Assembly: GCA_032690845.1 (NCBI GenBank)
Contig: CM064433.1
Span: 41,538,658 to 41,602,657, forward strand
Source of the DNA: Eleusine coracana subsp. coracana
Lineage: Eukaryota > Streptophyta > Magnoliopsida > Poales > Poaceae
Direction: 5' to 3'
Length of the DNA: 64,000 bases
The position numbers and the translations under genes were made by a program. Every line of letters begins with the position of its first letter. The stretch's first letter is position 1. Shown one piece after another: positions 1-10,319 of the stretch. Below the pieces are notes generated by a model. That model worked only from the letters and a program-made list of their open reading frames with translations, did no database searches and was not told the DNA's origin.

Positions 1-3000
1 CTATGAAACATAGCACCTTGTCATATTGATTGTAGTCATCTCGATCCTCCATATTCTCCACTCCAATGATTCTTTGTTTACCTGGAACAACAATGTATTT
101 GTTTTCTTCCTTTGGGTCAAGTACATAAAACACCTGTTCCACTATCTTGGCAAGTATCCAAGGCTCATCTTTATGACCAACATTGTTAAGATCGACAATT
201 GTGAAACCATATTCAACCACCTCGACGCCATTAGGGTGCTTCACCCATTTGCATTTAAATATGGGGACCTGTAAATTTGCACCGTAGTCTAGTTCCCATA
301 TTTCCTCAATATACCCGTAATACAAGGTCGTCTGGTCCTCTTCGTCAATGGCTTCTACTCATACACCGCCGTTTTGACACTTGCTCTTCTTATCCTTCTG
401 TTTGGTGTAGAAGGTAAAACCATTGATGTCGTATGCATGAAAGGTAACCACGGTTCTTCTCGGGCGGTTAGCTAACTTCCTCAACATTTTCTCTTCCATG
501 GACTCGCCACTTGGAAGGTCTAGGGAGCTAAACCATGATGTGAAACAGCACTTGTGCTCATCAATGATCCATTTATCCGTTGCATCCTTGTTGTTCCGGC
601 GGAGCTCTAACAGATGTTTTCAAAGTACGGTCCCACAATCTGTGTCTGTTGCAATACGCTGAAATGTGCTTGATCCACACGTTTGAAGTCACGGTCGATG
701 AACGATCTATGTCCTTTCGTACCTTTTCCAGATAATCTACCCTCATGACGAGACACGGGGAGACCAATTTATCTGCTACCATCGTTAATGTAATCTGAGC
801 AACATTCGATGATCTCCTCAGTTGTGTTGCCCTCGATCGTAGAACCCTCTGGATTTGAACGAGTACGTACATAGCGTTTCAATACATACATGAACCTCTC
901 AAACGAAAACATCTGATGCAAGTAGGCGGGGCCCAATGCAGAGATCTGGTCAACAATATGAATCATGAAGTGTTCCATCATATCGAAAAAGGATGCAGGG
1001 AAGACCATCTCAATTATGCACATTGTTTCCTTCATGTGGATCCGTAGGTCATTTAACTCGTCTTCAGTTATCACCTTCTTTGATACCGCGTTAAAGAAGT
1101 AGTAAAGGTGAGTTACAGCCAACTTTAGCCATGGTGATTTAAGAACTCTTATAGCAATAGGGAGAAACACCGAAAGCATTATGTGGCAATCATGAGTGTT
1201 GTACCCACTTATCTTTAACTCTTCCATGTTTATAAGATTCTTGATATTCAATGAGAAACCCGTCGGTACTTTAATCCCACTGAGGCACTTACAAAATGCT
1301 GTTTTCTCCTCAATCGTAAGTGTGTAGGCTGCCAGGGGGAGAAAGTACTTTCCATTTGCTCTTTCTTGTGGATGGAGTTCTGATCTTATTCCCGTCACTA
1401 CAAGATCTCTACGTGCGCTGAGTCCATCATTTGTCTTACCGGGTTGGTCAACAATAAGTCCGGTACTATTGTCAAATACACCCTTCCCAATATGCATTCA
1501 GTAGAAGGCATGATTCACTTCCAATTCTTTCCAATAATTGAAATATACGAAGAAAATGGATTTCTTCTTAAACGGCGTGAGACCTTTTGCCTTTTTGACT
1601 CCCTTCGCTGGCTTTCCAAAAACAACATTGATATTTTTAACAAGGTCAAACACGACCCTGCCAGTCCAACGTCGAGGTTCTACGTCGTTCTCAACATTGC
1701 CATCAAAGTGTCTAGCCATCACGCGATACTTGTGTTTTGCTGGTAAGAATTGGTGGTTTTGCGTATACACTAACTTCTGGGATATTGGAAGGTACACATG
1801 GGATGTATCATCAGTGCATACGAAACATGCCGCCTTTCTATTGAACTGTCCTGATAGCGCTCTTAGTGCTAGGGAATCAGTTACCGTGCAAAAAATAATT
1901 GCTCTGAGCATGAAGTACTCTCTTCAATACTGATCCCATATACGGATACCCTCCAACCAAAGTTTTTGCATGTCTTGGAATAATGGTACTAAGAACACGT
2001 CTATGTTGTTACCAGGTTCTTTAGGCCCAGATATAAGAGTGGTCAGCAGTAGATACTTACGCTTATGGCATAACCATGGTGGAATGTTGTATATTGCTAA
2101 TATCACTGGCCAAGTGCTATGCGGATTCCTTATTTGACCAAATGGGTTCATCCTGTCTGTACTCAATACAAACCGTATATTCCTTTCCTCATTCAAGAAG
2201 TCTCGATGATCTTCATCAAACGTTTTCATTGTGTTCCATTTGCGGGATGCCTGAGCTTACCGCCCCCCTTGCGTGCATGCCATGTCATCATTACCGCATC
2301 CCTTGGGTTGGCGAACAAGCGTCTGATGCGATTGACCATGGGTAAGTACCACATGACTAAGGCTGGAACCTTACTATCATCACTTTCATCGATGATAGAA
2401 CTTCTTTTCTTCTTTCTCCCCTTAGTTGTATTCTTCACGCCATCATCGGCGTCACAATCGTCGTTCCTCTTGTAACGACTGTGTTTGCACCTTGGACATC
2501 TCACAGCGTTCTGATGCTCCTTTTGATATAATATGCAATGATTTGGACATGCGTGAATTTTTTGCACGCCCAATGAAAGTGGGGAAATCAGCTTCTTAGC
2601 AAGGTATGTTGTCCTTGGCAACAAGTTGGGCTTCGGTAGCGCATCAGAAATAAGTTCCAACAAATCTGTGAAACTAGCATCCAACCAGCAATGCATGGCC
2701 TTCAGCTTCATCAGCTCAAGTACAGTACGCAACACGGTGAACTCTTTAACATATCCCTTAGATTCATCATATAATGGATCCTTTGATGCCTTCTCTATTC
2801 TATGAAAATTATCAATCCCTTTAGTTGTACCGGCATTGATCAACACCTGTGGCTCAACATGACATAACAACTCCTCAACATCAAAATCAGCTTCACCAGG
2901 CGACTCCGTCGCATCTGCACCAGGCGAATTGACAGCCTCGACTTCAACTTCAATAGGCTCATCAAATTCCATATCGACCACACTGTTCTCACCATGTTTT

Positions 3001-3226
3001 GTCCATCTCGTATACCCCTCAACAAAACCCCTCCGCACCAAGTGTGATTTGATTACCTCTATATCATTCCATAGTTTCTGAATCTTGCAATGAAAACATG
3101 GACAATATATATATCAGTTGTCCGTTCATGTCGAGCATGTTGTGCGGCCCCTTGGACGAATTTGGAAACTTCGCGTAAAAATATTGGACCTGGTCTTGGC
3201 GCCTCATACATCCAAGATCTATCCAT
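1..3226 (-). pseudogene. CACTA (En/Spm) TNP2-type transposase pseudogene, copy C1, truncated at the window edge
   Basis: Read on the minus strand from an ATG at 3226, this has the domain order of plant TNP2 transposases. First comes a transposase-associated N-terminus (MDRSWMY, then a CPC/C cysteine motif and EGYTRW). Next is the long Transposase_21 core (3041-1498, with HCILYQKEH, CPRCKHSRYK, WPVILAIYN, NIPPWLCHKRKY and CDLVKN-like segments). A DUF4218 domain follows (1497-770), and a DUF4216 domain (about 360-1, YYGYIEEIWELDYG) runs off the left edge. It is dead. A short TA-repeat length change near 3110 breaks the frame after the first domain, another frameshift lies near 2226, and in-frame stops occur near 1921 and 1498. 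Family knowledge: TNP2 binds and cuts CACTA ends in the nucleus. A closely similar copy (C2) lies at 35577-38276. Confidence 0.9.
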
Positions 3227-3729
3227 CGCGAACAACCTTGAACAGAAACCCAAAAATTATTAAAATTTATTTATTAATTATGTGCGACAAAAAATTTAAA
3301 CATTCACTAAATATTACATGAAGTGAGAAATATTATGCAAGGTAAAATGAGACAAACAACAAATTATTTTATATTTTATTTAACTTTTATCACTATCTAT
3401 CCAAAAAATATTAGATATTAATTAATTAGTTAATTATGTGTAACAAAAAATTTAAATATTCACTAAATATATAAACATTGAAAAATAAATTACATGAAGT
3501 GAGAAATATTATGTAAGATAAAATGAAACAAACATCAAATTATTTTATATATTAATTAACTTTTATCAAGAAATAATAAAAAAAGTAACATCCCTCTTGC
3601 CCAAATACTACATTCTCTCTTCTAAAAACCAAACTAGATCTAGATTCTCATTGACATAAAGATGCTTGATATAGTAATTTTTTTGCGTAGCGGTGAAAAC
3701 AGATGATGTATGCCTTCGTAAACTTCAAA
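3227..3729 (-). other. AT-rich noncoding leader of CACTA copy C1
   Basis: No coding sequence is seen. The stretch is AT-rich, with an internal near-duplication: phrases built on ATTCACTAAATAT and ACATGAAGTGAGAAATATTATG occur twice, near 3290-3350 and 3450-3520. It matches 38277-38782 next to copy C2, so it belongs to the same element, probably intron or 5' leader upstream of the transposase. Homology between the two copies stops abruptly at 3729, where the duplicated segment B1 begins. Confidence 0.7.
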
Positions 3730-3779
3730 TGCATCTCGTATCGAAGTGTTGTTCCAGGAATCTCGTAACAATTGTCGTT

Positions 3780-4150
3780 GTGCATTCAAAAGGGCGAAAT
3801 AAGTAATGCTACAACGGTAGGCAAAGTCTGAACTGAGTGAAGCTGCATGCGTTGTTGGTTATATGATGAAAACTCAAGAGCACATGCAAATATGCATGCT
3901 GCTATTGTTGGTTTGTGTTGAAAAGATAGGTCTGTGAAGCATCAGGATCACTGAAATGAGGTGCCGGTCCCTTGGTGGTACTCGCACGGTGGGTGAAGTT
4001 GGCCAAGAGGGGAGCCAGGTCTCTTCTGATCACGAAAAGACTAGGTAGGTGACACACGTCTGTCTCATGTACAGATCTAAGGAACAAAGCAGGACGGCAC
4101 CACCTGTAGTGTCGATGTTAGCCAGCAGTACCAGGATCAGCTGTAGCACC
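3780..4150 (+). repeat. R unit fragment (R1)
   Basis: This is a partial member of a repeat family that recurs across the window. It carries the shared core GAAGCATCAGGATCA near 3937-3951, which corresponds to GAGACATCAGGAT-type cores in other units, and AAGTCTGAACTGAGTGAAG upstream. Its duplicate is at about 48650-49040. No convincing protein is encoded; the open frames here are short and overlap on both strands. Confidence 0.55.
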
Positions 4151-4774
4151 AGGGATCGGTGGCATTCACTACGTTCGTGCGAGTTGTTACCATCGCCCAG
4201 GATCAGCTGCTCACTCTGTCACTCGTGACCGACAGATGTAGCAGAAGAACGGTAGCTCAGCTCCCAGGATATTGGCCGACATGCTGGAAGTTTTTCTATG
4301 ATCACTGGACTCGGCAATCATTTCGCCCCGGTAACAATAGGCAGCTAATCTGTGTACACATGCGAGCACATAATGCCCGCACAACTCAGCTGCCTCTCGT
4401 TCTGAGCCAAGACTCCTCCGTGAGACCATGGCAAGAACCGAGTTCCACACGCGCCTATGGTGACATGAATTGGTGCAGCCTGTCTGTACGAATACGGCTC
4501 ATACTTGACTAAAACAAACTCATCACCACGACCTAGAACACACCAAGATCGGGTTTATTTCGAACAAGGGGTACCGAAATCAGCGGTGTTCGTATCTGGC
4601 CAACACTGACGTGTAGGCCAACATTTTTCTTTTATAATATTCCTTTTCTTCCTCTTCTTATCATGTACATGGACTTGTAAATAAAATCCAATCTGTAGGG
4701 GTTCTCCCTACCTGTGCATTCATTCATTCAAAAAAATAAAAATAAATAAAATAAAGGATACAAAGGGCAATAAT
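4150..4774 (+). other. Unassigned stretch ending in a retroposon-like A-rich tail
   Basis: I recognise no gene here. From about 4690 the sequence shows a small GTAGGGG...CCCTAC palindrome, then TCATTCATTCA and an A-rich tail to about 4757. This arrangement is seen at 3' ends of plant non-LTR (LINE-type) retroposons. No reverse transcriptase is visible upstream, so the assignment is weak. The same structure is in B2 at about 49570-49650. Confidence 0.25.
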
Positions 4775-5612
4775 TGGCACAAGAGCTAACTCAGAAGCCC
4801 TGCCGTGCTATTATCTTTACATGCAACATGACAAGACATGTTATCGTTTTCAGTGCACTTGACAGTGTATATTTTCCTAGGCACAGATGTTTTGCTAAAC
4901 TGCATGCTTTAGTACTGCTGGTGTTCATATAACACAGCTGAAGAGCGCCATTAAGTTCAAGTTTGCAGTGTCTTCTTCGGGCTGATATATACAGTGCAAA
5001 TGGTGAAACAGAAATGCGGTTAATGTAGCGCAGACATAACTCTGAATCCTTGCTCTTGTAGTTGCCTGGCTTTAAGTGGCTTACTTGAGTGGCTTGTATG
5101 TAGGCGCGTGAGACATTGGGGTACTAATGAATCTCTCTTCCAAGATCAAGGCTACCACGCTGTATTGTCCTCGAGCCACCGGCCATACTGCTGCTGGCAA
5201 TGGGGGGATTCTCTCTTAGAGAAGTCCATGATTGCTCTGGCTTAGCTCAGACGTTGCTGGGTGGCAGGATTGGACAGCTGGGTAGTTGCTGTTGCGGCTG
5301 GCATTGAGACTGGGGCCCAATCAAATGAATGGAAAAGATCTGAAATTTGAGGTCAACTGTCAACAAGTTGCACCTGACTCTCTATGTATGTAATCACCAC
5401 TTCAGCAAGATGATTTTCCGAATGTTTTTATTGAATGGTTTCGTTTAACAACATTACAAGTGTTCCACGGTCTAAGTCCCAGCTATAAATAGAATGCTCA
5501 ACTTACCACTGTTTTCAAGTTCTTCCTTTCCATTTTGGACCTTTGTATATTAATCTCTTAACACATTCGGTTGCAAACGAGGCAAAATGAGTAGTGTGAC
5601 TTTTTTTCTTGA
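4775..5612 (+). repeat. R unit (R2)
   Basis: A fairly complete R unit. In order it has ACAGATGTTTTGCTAAA, GAGCGCCATTAAG, a TATATACAGTG box, CTCTTGTAGTTGCCTG, GTGGCTTACTTGAGTGGC, the GTGAGACATTGGGGTA core near 5107-5122, and the distal part ending GCAAAATGAGTAGTG. The same ordered blocks occur at 6690-7450 and 18283-19170, and in B2 at about 49665-50490. The unit is interrupted at its 3' end by the element at 5646-6430. Function is unknown. Confidence 0.7.
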
Positions 5613-5645
5613 ATACACAGGAGAACAGTGTATCTTTGTAGGGCC

Positions 5646-6430
5646 AATTCCATACATGTCATTGCAAATTTCATCATCCCGAATCCTCCATCACAAAATC
5701 ACTTATCCCATACATGCTATTATGTTACAAAATTTATCCCGTTCATGCCATTTATATCATTAAATTACTAATTTTTTTTGAAAATGACTAATCTACCCTT
5801 GCCTCCTAATTACACTCTGACCTACAGTAATTATCACGAAACAGCAGGCGGCGACCGGCGAGCGCTGGGCGGCGGCCGACGGAGGCGAGCGCGACGTGTC
5901 GGTGGACAGAGGCGCGGGCGCGGCTGCTGTTGAGCACGGGGCAGCGGTCGACGGAGGCGGGCGTGGCTGCCGGCGAGCGCGGGGGCAGCGGCCGATGGAG
6001 GCACGGTCGTGGCTGATGGCGAGCGCGGGGGTAGTGGCCGATGGAGGCACGGTCGCGGTAGCAGGCGGAGGCGAGCGTGGGCGCGGCTGCCGGCGAGCGA
6101 GGGGGGCGGCGGTCGACGGAGGCGAGAGCGGGTGCGACGCTGGCGAGCGCAGGGGCGACGGCCGGCGGAGGCGAGAGCGGGCGCGACCTGTGGAGGCAAG
6201 CGCGGGCACGGGCGCGGCCGGTGAGCGCGAGGGCGGCGGCGTCCGGCGAGTGGAGCAGCAACTGTTGGAGAAAGAAGAAAGTCATGGGTATTTTCGTCTT
6301 TTTACTTAATTTACTGTTCATCAGTGGCATATATAGGATAAAATTTACAATCTGATGGTTTATACGGGATAAGCCATTTTGTACTGGCATATTTGGGATT
6401 AGAACGATTTATAATGGCACCGAAGGAATT
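5646..6430. mobile_element. GC-rich element with long imperfect terminal inverted repeats (Pack-MULE-like), copy in B1
   Basis: The two ends are long imperfect inverted repeats of about 150 bases. The left end from 5646 and the reverse complement of the right end up to 6430 share AATTCC, an ATCCC(G/A)AAT block, CACAAAAT..CTTATCCC, AAAATTTATCC and a distal block just before CTACCC/ATACCC. Between them (about 5840-6260) lies a GC-rich, repetitive segment of GGCGAGCGCGGG / CGATGGAGGC-type phrases, open in many frames because of composition. A GC-rich cargo between long AT-rich inverted ends fits a Pack-MULE or foldback element. I could not identify a target-site duplication. Confidence 0.6.
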
Positions 6431-6534
6431 AAATAGAGAAGAAAGACAGATCCTTACAACAACGCCACCTCATTTCGAGTCGAGCCACGAGGTAGCGGTA
6501 CTACATGATTTTGTAGACTCTAAAAGACACGCAA

Positions 6535-7450
6535 AAAACTTGACCACAAGGTCACAAAATGAGTAGTGGGACTGATGGTCGTGTTGTCTGATGATACATT
6601 ATGCACCTGGAATTATTTTGCAACATACTTCATTATGTAGATTTAAGGTAACACATTAATTCAAGCACTTCTACAATCCAAAACATTGGCCAATATTAAC
6701 TATAGACACGGATGTTTTGCTAAAATGCATGCTGTTGTACTGCTGTTGTTCGTATTTATGGATCATTTATGGATATTCACTTTAGTGGTAATAATTTCAT
6801 GCTCTACTATAGTTGTGGAACTTCATTGCTTCAGTGACTTGTTTGGCGTCTCACTGAAATACAAGCAAGGCAAAGCAAGCCACATCATTCCTATTCTTGT
6901 GATTATGTCACACAGTCATAATACCAGTGGGTTGTCACTTGTCACGGTAATCGTAATACAAGGAAGGACATGTGGATGATCATCGAAAATAAAAAAGTTG
7001 CATGTGAGAGATTGTATTAGCTGGTACGAGCTATGACTATACAGAGTGGATCACGACTTGAACTGAGACTGGGTATGTGTTATACATGTATTAAACGAGT
7101 ATGCTACTCGTAATGTACATAACATAAAGGAAGTATACAATGTAGTATCGTGACATGCCGACGAAGTTGGAGAGCGCCATTAAAGTTTAAGTTCGTAGTG
7201 TCTCCTTCGGCTTCATATATACAATGCAAATGGTGAAGCTGAGTTCTTGCTCTTGTAGTTGCCTGTCTTAAGTGGCTTACTAGAGTAGCTTGTATGTAGG
7301 CGTGTGAGACCTCAGGATACCAATTAATCTCTTTTTCAAGATCGGGTTCGCCGCATCGGGTTATCCTAGAGCCACCGGCCGTGCTGACAGAGGCAAGATG
7401 ATAGGAGATGCGTCGCACCGGCGCTGGGAATAATGGGAGGAGGTCACCAG
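6535..7450 (+). repeat. R unit (R3), interrupted by the CACTA terminus
   Basis: This begins with the distal part of one unit (AAAATGAGTAGTGGGACTGATGG, TCGTGTTGTCTGATGATAC). It continues into the proximal part of the next (GATGTTTTGCTAAAATGCATGC, CGTAATGTACATAACATAAAG, GGCGTGTGAGACCTCAGGATA). The CACTA terminus at 7451 breaks it. In the related unit near 18660 the equivalent position runs on uninterrupted, which supports a genuine insertion. The copy in B2 is at about 51425-52332. Confidence 0.7.
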
Positions 7451-7474
7451 CACTACCGGAAATCCCAAAGTTGC

Positions 7475-7870
7475 TGAGTGTCGCCAAGTTTGCTGAGTGC
7501 TTTCCATCGGACACTCGGCAAAAAGGATGTTTACCGAGTGTTGGGCCGAAAATACTCGGAAAAAGGTGGCACTCGGTATAAGTCGACTTTTACAAAGTGT
7601 CACGCAGGAGACACTCGACAACATTGAGACACTCGGCACAGGCTGCATGTGCCAATCAGGTGCTAATGGCCCAACGTTGGCGTGTTGAACGTTATGGTTT
7701 GCCGAGTGTCCGTAACGGACACTCGACAAACCTGAATTTTTGCCGAGTGCTTTGTGGACCACTCGGGAAAAATACATCTTTGCCGAGTGCTACGGAGGCC
7801 ACTTGGCAAACATGCATCTGTGCCGAGTGTCTTCCGCATACACTCGGCAAACTTATTTTTTTACTCTCCC
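7475..7870. repeat. CACTA subterminal repeats (TTTGCCGAGTG / CACTCGGCAAA)
   Basis: At least a dozen copies or variants of GCCGAGTGT and its complement ACACTCGGCA lie in both orientations between 7475 and 7860. A second cluster with four more is at 8653-8735. In CACTA elements such subterminal repeats are the transposase-binding sites. In copy B2 most of this array is deleted, leaving only a few motifs at 52365-52400 and 53108-53185. Confidence 0.85.
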
Positions 7871-7944
7871 ACCATCCAATCTTTTTGTCCTCTCTCCATA
7901 TACTAAGTGCTACTACATGTTGAAATTTGGTTTCATTTTAGGTC

Positions 7945-8650
7945 TATTTGGTATTTTTAATAATTTATTTTATTTAATGTTATTTTCTTGAATTACTCTA
8001 ATTTGAACTATGGGTGAGTCGAATAATAGTAAATAATAAAATTAAATATGATATTTATGATATTGAGTCTGTTGTGAGGCCTCATATATGAAATGGAACA
8101 AAGTTTCAAGCATTTGTTTCCCGATACACGATCACGAACTTGTGACCGACTTGTTTTAGAATTCTACAAAATGAAAACCAGCTCAAAAAATCATGAGGTT
8201 TGTTAGGATGTCATGGTATGTTACATGAAGGTTGTGGAAAATAGTTGATAAGATTTCGTGCAATATTTCCTGTATGACCCTTACAAACCGGACAATCTTT
8301 GAAGATGGTTCATAGATTTAATAAAGGATACAACTATATTTTGACTCAAAGTGAACGTTCACTTGAGACCCTTAATAACGGCATAATGTTTATAGAAGCA
8401 TTAATTGTTGTTGAGCGTATTTAATAAGATATTTTCAAAGTGTTTGGTGATTGAAATTGAAAGTGAGCATGAAATAATAGAATTTAAATGTTAATAGCAA
8501 CAATTAATGTACTGAAAAGATACCATATTAGTAAGGATAACAAAATAATAAATTATAATACTTGGTTAGCAACAATAGAGATAATAATAATGAGTTATAG
8601 TTTAATTATAATACTTGGGTCATAGCAGCAAAAAATAAATTATAGTATCA
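7945..8650. other. AT-rich internal spacer of the CACTA element
   Basis: No open frame, repeat array or RNA gene is recognisable. The stretch is AT-rich, lies between the two clusters of subterminal repeats and is retained in B2 (about 52410-53100) with small indels. Confidence 0.5.
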
Positions 8651-8814
8651 TTTTGCCGAGTGTCTTGGAGGAGGACACTCGGCAAAATGCGCGATGGCAC
8701 TCGGCAAACAGACCAAGCACTCGGCAAATGGATCGAGTCTGTACTTAGCAACTTTCCTCTCTGTCACGCGTGGTCTCATTCATACCTTGCACTTTCTTCT
8801 TTCATCACCGTGTG

Positions 8815-9165
8815 CGCCCTCCAGCGCCACCGCCCACTTGCCCGCCCTTTAGCGCCGCCGCCCACCGCGCCCGCCCGCCACCCACCGTGCCCGCCCATCC
8901 TCTAGCGCTGCTGCCCACCGCGCCCGCCCGCCCTCCAGCGCCACCACCCACCGCGCCCGCCCGTGCCGCCACCCACCGCGCTCCTGCCACCACTGACCAT
9001 GTCACCCTGGCTCGGCCCCGACCCCCTGGACCCCGGCTCCTGCCCCCGACACCTGGAGCATTCCCAAGCTTCCCGCCCCCGACGCCAGAAGCTGCCCCGA
9101 GCCTCCAGCCCCCGACGCCAGGAGCTGCCCCGAGGCTCCCGCCCCCGTCGCCAGGATTGTTGTAG
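8815..9165. repeat. GC-rich low-complexity tandem repeat in the CACTA leader
   Basis: Short imperfect repeats based on GCGCCACCGCCCACC and CACCGCGCCCGCCCG run from 8820 to about 8990. Repeats based on CCCCGACGCCAGAAGCTGCC follow to 9160. The frames that stay open do so because of composition (proline- and alanine-rich on one strand, glycine- and arginine-rich on the other). The same array, with different repeat numbers, is at about 53270-53630 in B2. Confidence 0.7.
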
Positions 9166-10319
9166 ACGTTAGCGTTCCCAGTAGATATGAATTGCTGTTT
9201 TTAGACAACGATGATGCCTTGACAAATTAAATCAGATGTATATTTACAGTAAGCATTGCTTGCTTCTCGATTGCTGTCACCTGCACTAGTTTGTTTTTGT
9301 GCGCACTGTGGTTTAGAGAGAATATGCTACAAGTTGGTGGGCATGCCTCTTATGGGATAACTCGGTTGTTAACGTTAAGCTGCATTTGTGATGATAGGAC
9401 TGTGTGGTTTAGAGAGAGTAATCACTGTATGAGGTGGTGCGTATATGTTCTGCTTTATGCATTGTCCATTGGCAAAGTTCAGTTTAGAGAAAACTTGACA
9501 CATTCGTGGTAGGTCATCTTGCATGCGCTTTTTATGTCAGGTTTTTCTGACATTTTCAGTAAATGCGTGCCATCTCGTTCGAAAATAGACTGAACATTTC
9601 ATCTACTTGTTCCTCTCTTTTTTTTCACTTCAACCGATGGCTTGTGTTGAGTCTTTTTTGATACCGTATCACTCTAAGCAAAAACATTTCAGAGAATTTG
9701 TAACCAAGTAAGTTGAGGTAATTTAGTAACCAAGGAAATTGGGAATTAGTTTTTTTTGGGCAAGGACCAGTGGTAATAAAAGGTAAAAAGTAATCAAGAA
9801 TTAAAACACCCCTCTTTTTCTTTGCAGGGAGAGGCTGTTGCACCGTCCTCGTCTCGTCACTTTGCGGGACATAAGGTAAAGCATCAACGACCCCCTTCTT
9901 TTCATTTATTTTTGTAGCTCACATAACCTAGTTAAATGTGTCCCATTCGAAAGAGATACGGTTGGAAATATGCAGATCTTTGCATATCTATAACCATATC
10001 TATTTTGAATTATCCATGTTTTTTGGACAGCTCGAGGATGTGTGGATGGGTTAGTCTTCATGCTGTTCTCCGATTCTAGACAGAGTTTCGGAAACATCTC
10101 CCTGTTGTTCTCCGGATATACAATCTCCTTTTTAGGACCTGTATTTGGAGAACAGCGGGAAGGTGCTGCCAAAATTCTATCTGGGATAGGAGAAGAGCAC
10201 GGAGACTAACCTCATCTACACATCCCTGGGTGGGATTAGGACTTACCATGACCTATTACTCTGTATAAATATTTGATAGATGCAATTGATATTTATATTA
10301 CTCGATGATATGTTAGAGG
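9166..10319 (+). other. Noncoding 5' leader of the B1 TNP2 gene with a possible small exon
   Basis: No protein is encoded. GTGGTTTAGAGAGA-type phrases recur near 9310, 9405 and 9480. A T-rich tract ending TTTGCAG at 9828 precedes GGGAGAGGCTG, and CATAAGGTAAAG follows at about 9871-9882. That gives a short exon-like segment with acceptor and donor, consistent with a spliced untranslated leader upstream of the transposase. A palindromic pair, CTGTTCTCCG and CGGAGAACAG-like sequences, lies at about 10060-10160. Confidence 0.4.

Noticed and set aside
4159..4512. 117-codon plus-strand open frame, also present at 49048-49401
   Set aside because: Overlaps an equally open minus-strand frame, has no domain, and its conservation in two places is explained by the segmental duplication.
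5793..6390. Several overlapping long frames rich in Arg/Ala/Pro/Gly
   Set aside because: All come from the GC-rich repeat core of the inverted-end element. Frames on both strands are open because stop codons are rare in such composition.
8770..9165. Proline-rich 131-codon frame
   Set aside because: Low-complexity GC-rich array in a CACTA leader. Its length changes with repeat number in B2 and there is no domain.
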